DNA of 64,000 nucleotides from Vandiemenella viatica (Eukaryota; Arthropoda; Insecta; Orthoptera; Morabidae): contig CM061919.1 of NCBI GenBank assembly GCA_031002005.1, positions 226,422,739 to 226,486,738 on the forward strand. Reading direction: 5' to 3'. How positions within the stretch are numbered: the first letter of the stretch is position 1; the number at the start of each line of letters is the position of its first letter. Shown piece after piece: positions 56,257 through 64,000 of this stretch. The notes below the pieces were generated by a model, which worked only from the letters and a program-made list of their open reading frames with translations, made no database searches and had not been told where the DNA came from. Position numbers and translations under genes: made by a program.

Positions 56257-57030
56257 ACTAGTTGGTGCCCATGACTTTGTTCATGATTGCCAAGAATTTT
56301 GAAGGTTTTTATGTTTTTGCATGGGACCTTAAATATTTCCAGGAGGCTATTTTACTTCTGCCAAATCAGCAACCCACCAGTGAAAAGTCCCATCAAAACT
56401 GGTTGACACACTAAGTATGTTGCATATAAATGATTTATAATAGCTGAAAAGGCTGAAAAATATGTTGTATTCTAGAACATTCTAGTTCATTCAAGAACAT
56501 ACTAATACATTCAAGGCCATACTAATACATTTAGATGATTACAATTATAAAAAACACCACTTTGGTGGAAATTGAAAATGCCCTAGGTCTACTACTTTCA
56601 ACCACCTTATCCCACACCCCCATAGCTACCAACATGCAACTACAATAGTGCACATTAGAAGACTTGAGACTACTACTGCAAATAAATACTAGTAGTCTGT
56701 GATGGGTAATTGTGACTGCAAAGTGTTGTAGCATGTTAATAACTGAAAAATGTGACGTATTCTAAAATATTTTAGTACATTCAAGAACATTTAGTACCTT
56801 CTAGAAGATTCCAAACATTTTTTTAGAATACTTTGGTCAAAATATGAAAATGCCTTAAGTTGACTACTTCCAACCATACTATCTCCCACACCCCAGTAAC
56901 TACTACATGCAACCACCACAGTGCCTGATGGGAGAGTTGGGCTACTACAATTCACAAACACCATTGGTCTGTGCTGGGTAGTTGTGGCTCCAAAGTGAAA
57001 TATAGGGACGCGTGTTATATTTAGGCTTCA
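56257..57030 (+). repeat. Copy of the tandem-array repeat, inserted in the LINE
   Basis: Begins ACTAGTTGGTGCCCATGACT, parallel to 44933. Two diverged half units follow (around 56560-56725 and 56835-57010) with CCCACACCCCCATAGCTACC, ATAGTGCACATTAGAAGACT and TAGTTGTGGCT motifs. It separates the endonuclease-like and polymerase-like parts of the LINE. Confidence 0.75.
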
Positions 57031-57700
57031 TCTATTACATTGGAATATCACTTTTACCGTCGGTTCGATTTTAAATTCCCCTAGTAATGGACTTTGTGGC
57101 TTCCATGTTTTGTTCTAGTTAGGTCAAAAGATTTACATCAATCTATTAAGTGTTAACCATTTTTAGTTGTTCTTTGATGTGCTGGGTGGTTCTTTCTCTA
57201 CTGATTTGTGCATATAAATCACCTAGTAATATTTTCCCATGATGTTTAGAGAGTTGCTGATGGTTTCCTCAAGAAGTTCCCAGAAGTTTTCAATTTTCTG
57301 GGATTTCTCATATTGTCACTATTATGTTTGTGTGAGCATTAATCAAAGAGTATACTTTATTACTTGATTTCACTGAGATTTTCACATGAGGCCATAAAGT
57401 ACTGAATTTGATACTACTATTCTTGTCAAAAATGCCGTTCCAGATTATGGTATATTCTCTCCAATTTTTATGACTAGTTTTCCCTTGTGAATACATTAGT
57501 TTTCTGATTCAAAATTGTTCTCATCTTTGAAACATTTTTCTGTATTGCTGCAATTTGACTATCAAATTTATTTGTGGTGTCAATTAGTTGTTTGAGTTTG
57601 CCTGTTTTTAGTTGGGTGCTTATGTTTACCGTAGCTATAAAGTTGTTTTTCTATGGATGAAGAGGTTTTGAGAATCTCTGATCCGTCTTAGGATGACGTC

Positions 57701-59559
57701 CTGATCCCCCCATAATCCGATTGAGAGAACCCGGACAGTATGCGTTCAGGGCCTGGGATAGTTGGTTTGATAAAATACAATTGACCATGCCATGTTTGCA
57801 AGTTGAAAGTAAATGGTTGGAGTGCTCGTATGATTACAACTCTGTTGTTGAGATCAAGAGGTGTCATCTTATGTTCTGTGTCTTAAGTCTCTCTTATGGT
57901 TAATTGTATTCTGGTCAACCAACACACTTCCTTTACCCGGGCTTCTGACCAGCAATTGCAACCAATGAGTTACTTAATCCATGCAGCAGGCAATATGTAT
58001 CATTATTATTAATCAGCCATTTTATATCATAAACTGATGAGGCATCTTGCAGCCATGAGCACAGATCATCATGAATTTTAGAAGATATGAGGTGTAGTCA
58101 CCATGCCTGCTTTAGTGGCAGATTGATGACCCATTTGCCAGCAGGAACCTATTCTAATTGGGGAACATAAGTGTTTTCAATCTGTTTCGGCTTTTTAACA
58201 TGTTCACGTTGATTTTTGAATTTTTTTGTTTGGGAAATGTGTAGTTTATGAGGTGGAATGTGGTGACTGTCCAAGCATTCACCTAGGTGACTGCTGAAAA
58301 AATGCCTAAAAGCTGCAGTCGTGACTGCTGGTACGCTGGTTCCTGGTCTTGAATGAGAGGCCAGACTGATTCTGTTCACCCACCGTATTTGGTGACATAG
58401 CTGTAATCAATTTTTTTTTTTAGATGAAGATAGATAGTAAGAGATGAAGGTTTATATCAAATTGATTGAGAGATTGATGACACAAAATTAATGGTGCTAC
58501 TATCATATGTAATTTTTAGAGACACGGTATGATAAATTATTAAATACGTGAGATTGACTGGCAGTTTGGAGCCCAACAGTTCGGAATGTACCAAAAAGAG
58601 CATAGATACACAACATTAAACCATCAAACCAAACAGTGCTTAAACTTTTGAGCTATTTGGTGCAAATGTTATCTAAAAACATCTCAAGGTGACCATTAGA
58701 GAAAGACTGATTAATTTGTTAAGATAACTTGCTATTGTGACAACTTATTTTCATACTTTAAAGGAGGTTCTGTGGTTTGAACTTAATTTTAATAGGACTG
58801 AAACTTGTGATCTGGCACAAATTGCAGTATACTCTAAAACATTATATCACTGGACTTGGCCAACATTTCCAGTCCATCTATCCAGATAGGTTAAAACACA
58901 GAATGTTGTAGTGTCTCGTTGAGGTAAAAGTAACAGTTTCGATTTGCCACACATTATGTCTCTGTCGTGGCTGGACTTAAAGTTTAACGTGGAATCTGAA
59001 CCACTGACCGTCCTGGCATACTCGCATGTTCAAAGCAAAGTTCCTGGCTCGACCGGGATTGGAAACTGGAATCTTGAACTTTTGTAGGCAAGCACTTTAA
59101 TTTCAGAGCTACCAGATAATTCACACACCTGGTTGGAGATCAGAAGGTCCCCGTTTTAAATCCTGGTCTTGTCCATAATCTTTGTGAGCCCTTAAACTGA
59201 CCTTCACTTTGCTTCATTTATTTGGAGTACAACAGGATGCTTCTTTGTTTGGATTCTACTGTGGCTCCCCTTTACGTGATGGGACTACTACCAAATTGAA
59301 TTTGCGTAGCCATGATATTGAAGTCTGTTACTGGGTTGCCAAACAACTGTCCTGGGTCTCCCAACCAATAATGTCATATATATTTACTTTTACTAAAAAA
59401 AAAAAAAAAACACTCTTATGAAATGTTATAGTCGGCCTACATCAAAACAATAGAAACTCCACCTATCTTTCTTAAGTCTTTCCCATATTTAAAGAAAAAA
59501 TAAATAAATAATCGAGCCACTTACAACATCATCCTTGTCAACATTGACATCATATATCT
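57701..59559. other. Mostly unassigned
   Basis: No exon recognised. A tRNA-like B-box piece (GTCCCCGTTTTAAATCC) near 59146 with following sequence to about 59400, ending in an A run, may be a decayed SINE of the family at 9926. Confidence 0.35.
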
Positions 59560-59660
59560 TCAATAAAAGTTTCTCGGGAGTCCAGCCGGATGGTGTCATA
59601 AAACGACGACGTTTCGACAACCTGCTCAGGGAAAGTCTCCATTTACATATCATATATGTT
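59560..59660 (-). repeat. Penelope/hammerhead-like end segment
   Basis: The minus strand reads CCTGAGCAGGTTGTCGAAAC then GTCGTCG, a 30-base spacer, GGCTGGACTCCCGAGAAACT and TTTATTG. The pair CGAAACGTCG plus CCCGAGAA-n-TTTTAT at similar spacing is also in the insertion at 12684-12952, so the two are probably related retroelement ends. No coding sequence is attached. Confidence 0.45.
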
Positions 59661-60524
59661 TACACCAATGTTCCAAGCTGCCATGAACTGAAAGTAAAGC
59701 TGCAGAACATTTGCAATTGTAGAACTGTAGTAATAATTTTTCCAGCTCTGCTTTTCTTACCCAGTTAAAAAACTTTTATCCTAAAACTAAAGATTGGTCT
59801 AATTCCTCAAAGGGGGCATATTAGTCCAAATTGACAGCCAGTTTCTTTTCTCCAGGATGTACAATTTAACAATGAGGAACATTCCAGTATACTTCACAGG
59901 CATTGACAATGGTAAATATCAAGTTAGCATCCCTTAAAAAAAAAATACTTTAAGTTAGGAATCGAACTTGAGACAGGTAATTTTAAAAACGTAGCACTAA
60001 GCTACTCCTCACAGTAGCTACTATTTTCATTAAAATACAAAACTTTTTCATTGTATCTGTTCTGATGCAAACTATTTTTTATGTATATTTGTGGAAATGA
60101 AGATGATTTACATTTAAATCTGGAATGTATTATTAAAGACAAACTATTTATTATTAGTAGTTACCCTTCATTTAGGCTATCACATCTATTTTCTCATCAA
60201 ATCGGCATGGGTCGTATTGTTTAATTACACTTCTTGCATGCTTGCTACAGTGTGGACATCATAACAGAATAAAAACTGATGGTCCACTGACTGTGGCTGC
60301 AAACCAGGCTGGTGAAAAAACTCTTCGATAGATCCAGGGACCTGAAATTTGAAGATGTAATTCATGTGTGGATGGTCCAAAAGTCTCCTACCTTTACTGT
60401 AAGTGCAATGCTATTTCAGTACTAAGCATCCTGAAATTTCATGACAATCAAAACTCCACCACGAAAAAAAAAATCATTTTTTACTGTGCATCTGCTTTGA
60501 TCGTGTTCTGAATTTTTTTTGTTT
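59661..60524. other. No feature recognised
   Basis: AT-rich sequence with short A runs only. Confidence 0.4.
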
Positions 60525-60720
60525 CAGGCTTTATGGCTCATCGAGGTCATTAGATCCGTGAGAGGGGAAGGGTTAGGAACAGGAAAACCACCATTTGCCT
60601 GGAACGATTTTGGGAAATCGTGGAAAATGCTGGATGGCCAGGCATCAATTTAAACCCATGTCCTCCCGAATGTTATTGCCCACTCACCAGGCTTGGTTCA
60701 CTGCTTTCCATCAATTTGAC
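60525..60720 (-). repeat. SINE-A copy, minus strand
   Basis: The inverse sequence reads AGTGAACCAAGCCTGGTGAG (head), CATTCGGGAGGACATGGG, GATGCCTGGCCATCC, CCACGATTTCCCAAAATCG, CAGGCAAATGG and CTAATGACCTCGATGAGCC. The B box is altered. Confidence 0.8.
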
Positions 60721-61176
60721 TACCACAAGGGAGAAAGTAATACATCTACAGTTCTTAACCATGTTTCTTCATAAAATGCTTTATTTTTCACTATGACATC
60801 TTTCATTCCTCTGGTAGTCATTAGGTCACAAGACTGTAAAATGTCACCTCCTTCAACCTTTAGAACATTATCAGTATCAGCTCCTTAACCATTTCTTCAT
60901 TCATCAGCCCATTCCTAATATATTCTGAACCTATTTCTAATTTCCTGCTCTGCACATTTTAGTTAATATAGAAAAGCTAATGCTCTGATAGTACTAATGC
61001 ATTCATTGATAAAGTATGCAATGAATGAAAGTATCCTCAGCAACTTTTTCCCCAATCCTTATCCATAATTTCCAGAATGCCATTTCTCCTCCTCAGTTTG
61101 CTAAGAGACATAGAAGTTATTAATAAGATGATTCAGTGTTCTCCATCCAGCCATAATATTCTTCATGAACCAATCA
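60721..61176. other. No feature recognised
   Basis: Pyrimidine-rich sequence without long frames or repeat ends. Confidence 0.4.
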
Positions 61177-61179
61177 TAA

Positions 61180-61469
61180 GGGAGCATCCATAAACCACGT
61201 AGCTCCATTTTGGCCTCATGTGAACCCTCCCTCCCCCCACGTAGCACCTAACTGTTTTTCCCTTTTAATTCCAGAAGACATTTTGTTCTCTTGTCAGACT
61301 ATTGTAAATTACATATAGAGATAATTAAATGAAGGAAATAAATATTCACATGCTGTTGTGTGTTTTGTATCTCATTTTAACTGTGAAAAATAATATGAAT
61401 GGAAAGGTACATGGTCTGGCTCGGAACCCTCCTCCCCTAGACTGAGCCACGTAGTTTATGGACGCTCCC
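61180..61469. repeat. PIF/Harbinger-like MITE, 290 bp
   Basis: TAA flanks both sides (61177-61179 and 61470-61472). Inverted ends share GGGAGCnTCCATAAACnACG and continue into T(A/G)GCTC. No coding capacity. The 3-bp TAA duplication fits PIF/Harbinger. Confidence 0.8.
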
Positions 61470-61472
61470 TAA

Positions 61473-62609
61473 ACTCCTCTTCCCTACCATTATTCCTTGT
61501 TTAGTTGTTTCATGAATTCACAATGCATCTGCTGCTTATTTTAATTCTTATGAATCTATTCAGTACTCTTATCTTCCAATTGTAGCAAGTATGTTTTATA
61601 CTTTTCTTCATCTTTTACTTTGGAATAAACATTTCTTCCCCAACTCTTATCATATGTGTGAATTATTAAAAAAAAATCCTGTCCTTCCTACATATTATAC
61701 ATATCCCTAAAATTCTCCTCAATTCTGTGGCTCTTGCCTGATTATAATTACTCTTGCAGCCACTTCTTTCCTGAGCACTGATTTACTAAATCTGCTTACA
61801 AGGTTCTATCCAAAATTTCTGAGAATTTCCTCATAAAAATCTTAAAACTTACCTTAAATCCTAATTTCCAATGTCATGTTTAATGAACTCATCTTGTGCT
61901 GCCATCAATAATTCCAGTGATTTTTCTACGGTCACAAGCACTGCTGGAAATCCGCTGACTGTAGTGGTTTGAAGATCTCTAGTAATGCCACTTGTATCTC
62001 TTTAATGGAGATAAAACACTGCTGTTTCAGTGAGGGAATAAGTAGAAATGGACTGGATCGGGAGAAGAGGGCATGTGAATTTCAGTGGCCATACTGTATT
62101 TTGTCAGGAAGTCCCTCACAGTGAGTGAGGTGTGCACGCATACCATGGTGAGGCAACCAGTCTCCTTTCTTACATATCTCAGGTCATTTTTACCTAACAT
62201 TTCCTCTTAGTCTTCTCAAAACATCACAACAACTTTTTTACCATGTAGAATGAATCCTTGTTTCATTACTATAAAAAAAAAAGCAGTCACCATTGGTCAC
62301 CATTGATTAGACCTCGTTTTAAGCTGGGAGCACGTTTTTGGCCATGGATAGAATGGTGTCTTCTACTTTGAAGAGTGTTGCTTTGTTTCAGTGTCATAAC
62401 CGTTCTTTATCAGTTATAACTCCAGTGAGGAAATTTTTGATAATCTCGAATGGTTGCTTTTAGTTCAGCTGGCAGCTCAATCCAATGGTCACATTATACA
62501 AATGACAAGGAAAAAACTTCAATTTGTGCCATGTTAGAATGCAGGGACATGTACTATATGATAGTCCAACCCATTTACAAATGTCATGGAATGTTGGTGC
62601 TTATGGATT
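61473..62609. other. Unassigned; possible transposase relic
   Basis: The stretch 62040-62520 has the texture of a decayed minus-strand transposase, but no motif is clear enough to name. The rest holds nothing recognised. Confidence 0.25.
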
Positions 62610-62825
62610 ACTTAGTTTTAATTTAATTTAATTGTGATGAACACACTCTGGTGGCAATATGTTAAATTCTTTCAGTACATTTGGAAAATTATTCCTAATC
62701 TTTCTTGGCAATTTATTCCAACCCGTGACTCCCATATCTATGAAAGAATTTTTTTCCACACCCTCACGCCTGAAATAGAGTAAGCTTCTGGTCATGGTTA
62801 TCTGTTCCCTTCCATGACCAAACTG
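62610..62825 (-). mobile_element. LINE 3' end, truncated (ATTAA-tail family)
   Basis: TTTTAATTTAATTTAATT, then CACTCTGGTGGCAAT, TTGGCAATTTATTCCAACCC and CTTCTGGTCATGGTTATCTG match, in order and orientation, the 3' end of the LINE at 34395-35345. Confidence 0.8.
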
Positions 62826-63159
62826 GCATTCGATTTTGGGAATAAGGGCATTGTAAAATTTTCTTCATTCACTTTCTTGATTGTGTCAGGAGGTACGCAT
62901 GATGACAAATGACCATACTGTTTTTTACCCTACATTTATTCCCAGCCATCTTTGAGATGCTTAAACTATTAAAATATACAATATTGTTGTGAAAACAACA
63001 ATAACTAAGAAACACATGCTGTTTATCGGTAAAATGCTACTGGCAGGTGAAATACACAAGTGTTGTCGAGCAGGAGTCATGAAGTGAGTCCTGGTGTGTG
63101 CACACCTTAGCCAAATGGCTTCTTTCTCCCTTTTCAAGGTTTTAAATGGAAATATCATA
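62826..63159. other. No feature recognised
   Basis: Short frames only. Confidence 0.4.
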
Positions 63160-63436
63160 CGAGGGCTATCCAGAAAGTAACTTAAAAACTTATGTTTGTG
63201 CCTAGCGTAGGGGTGTAGACTCCATCTTGGCGTCAAAACGTTTCTACACACTATATACAGTAAGCTGTAGTAGCAAATTTACTTTGATTTTTATACATTG
63301 TTTGTTGTGAATTATTGAAATGTGTGCTTCAATAGAAAATCTTGCGAGTTGTTAAGTGCGTTCAGTGTTAAGGTTTTTACTGGAAAAAACCTCAAAGTAA
63401 TTGAAATTCATCGGCAACTTTGTAGGTGTACGGAGA

Positions 63437-63735
63437 CAGAATGAGTGTTTCGGTTTGGGGGGAGGGGCTTTAGCGGACTTTGGTTTGGGGGGGGGCTTGG
63501 CTTGAATGGGTCTTGGTTGGGAGGGCTTGCCTTCAATGGATTTTGGTTTTTTTGGGGGGGGGGCCTTGAGTCGGCCATGGGGTAGTCTTTATGGCCTCCT
63601 TGGGCTAGAATCTGTAGAGCTAAAAAAAAAAAAAAAAAATCAAATTTCAATGTCGGGGGTGGACTTATATGCTTTTTGGGGGGGGGGCTTGAGCCCCCTA
63701 ACCCCCACCCCCACCCCCTGGATCCGCCCTCGCCG
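63437..63735. repeat. G-rich insertion within the mariner
   Basis: Runs of G (GGGGGGG) alternate with CTTGA, CTTTTTGG and TTTTGG motifs, an A17 run (63621-63637) and a terminal CTGGATCCGCCCTCGCC. The inverse end GGCGGATCCAGG resembles the GGCGGATCTAGGAA repeat near 23755. Boundaries are approximate, set where the mariner sense stops and resumes. Confidence 0.5.
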
Positions 63736-63883
63736 TGGAGAGAGGCAATGGTGCATCCAGTTTAAAAATAGCTGCACTAGTGTTCATCATGTAGACCGTA
63801 TTGGCTGTCCTAGCCATTTGACTGATGAAAATCAACGATAAAATTCGTGAAAATCGACGCATTACGATTACGAAACTCGCGCA

Positions 63884-64000
63884 CCGAGCGGGGCGGTGTA
63901 ACGGTTAGCGTTCTCGCCTTGCATTCGGGAGGACGGCGGTTCGAATCCCCGTCCGGGCATCCAGTTTTGGGTTTTCCATGGTTTCCCCAAATCACTCCAG
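63884..64000 (+). repeat. SINE-A copy with intact Pol III boxes, cut by window end
   Basis: CACCGAGCGGGGCGGTGTAA is the head; GGTGTAACGGTTAGCG is the A box and GGTTCGAATCCCC a perfect B box. Then CGTCCGGGCATCCAG, TTTTGGGTTTTCCATGG and ATCACTCCAG follow to the last base. It is the best preserved head in the window. Confidence 0.95.

Larger units (their letters stand above)
53180..57700 (-). mobile_element. Minus-strand LINE interrupted by three insertions
   Basis: From right to left: endonuclease end (LLGDLYAQI-like near 57195-57230 and WREYTIIWNGIF near 57430), a linker with APEETKNRWNTTREK-type basic sequence (56060-56240), then RT start (SYQPPNTRFHSSDSTLETNI and CDPPKKKMHFEKS, GKDCITTEMLKHGEESPEES, HKKGDKKDPNNYRGLTLL-like, 55500-55990). 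Next are MECLAFAENQAII (FADD changed to FAEN) and RIASQTGHQTSLEKTKY (55000-55130), KYLGE-like (about 53735), and KMLRKIFGPTQENGIW (53184-53240). It is broken by insertions at 56257-57030, 53809-54988 and 53338-53572. Intervening 52791-53179 holds nothing recognised. Confidence 0.75.
63160..64000 (+). mobile_element. Mariner element, 5' part, interrupted twice and cut by the window end
   Basis: Starts CGAGGGCTATCCAGAAAGTA after a TA, typical of mariner terminal repeats. The leader is followed by decayed coding sequence reading VRSVLRFLLEKTSK and IEIHRQLC-like (63345-63425). The helix-turn-helix part resumes after a G-rich insertion with RQWCIQFKN and HHVDRIGCPSHLTDENQ, then KIRENRRITITKLA-like pieces (63740-63880). 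A SINE-A copy then interrupts it. Confidence 0.75.

Noticed and set aside
63884..63960. A functional tRNA gene
   Set aside because: The A and B boxes are good, but the rest continues into the SINE-A body found in many other copies and does not fold as a cloverleaf with an acceptor stem.

Overview
This is eukaryotic, almost certainly insect, genomic DNA: AT-rich, with long introns bounded by GT...AG sites, and mostly built of transposable elements (TEs) at different stages of decay. tRNA-derived SINEs with a GGTTCGAATCC B box, LINEs with GATGAT or ATTAA tails, hAT, Tc1/mariner, piggyBac and PIF-like elements, and a large TE-filled gene point to an insect with a big genome. I lean to a polyneopteran (cockroach, termite, stick insect or orthopteran), but that is inference.

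One host gene is recognisable. Seven plus-strand exons between 16937 and 46716 encode 409 residues of a stromal membrane-associated protein (SMAP, an Arf GTPase-activating protein of the clathrin coat): the end of the ArfGAP domain, a basic region, a clathrin box LLGLD that is split by an intron, a Q/P/A/M-rich tail and a C-terminus ending LWQ. All splice phases agree. The exons for the ArfGAP zinc finger are not seen and probably lie upstream of the window. The six introns (479 to about 10,574 bp) hold most of the TEs described here.

Layout. 1-16936: TE graveyard upstream of the first visible exon, including a possible LTR-element gag relic, LINE fragments, a 466-bp hAT derivative with perfect target duplication, a dead mariner-like element, an esterase-like LINE ORF1 relic, a 269-bp insertion with a TATA/Inr promoter arrangement inside a LINE, and a nearly intact Tc1-like element with perfect 27-bp terminal repeats. 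16937-46716: SMAP exons and introns; intron D carries a 4.25-kb hAT element with perfect 8-bp target duplication, which contains a second nested element with about 38-bp inverted ends and fragments of a protein family I cannot place. Intron F carries a 216-bp near-perfect hairpin and a 1.5-kb tandem array. 46717-64000: 3' UTR, then repeats only, including a second copy of the GTCCCCG hAT family, a minus-strand LINE interrupted by three different insertions, a PIF-like MITE and a mariner interrupted by two insertions.

No prokaryotic-style operon, CRISPR or defence island is present, and I see no coherent multi-gene system. The most unusual material is the nested element in intron D, the promoter-bearing insertion at 12684-12952, the intronic hairpin, and a SINE core shared between families with different 3' ends. 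Element boundaries with target duplications and splice sites were read directly; family names come from recognised motifs and were not tested by database search.
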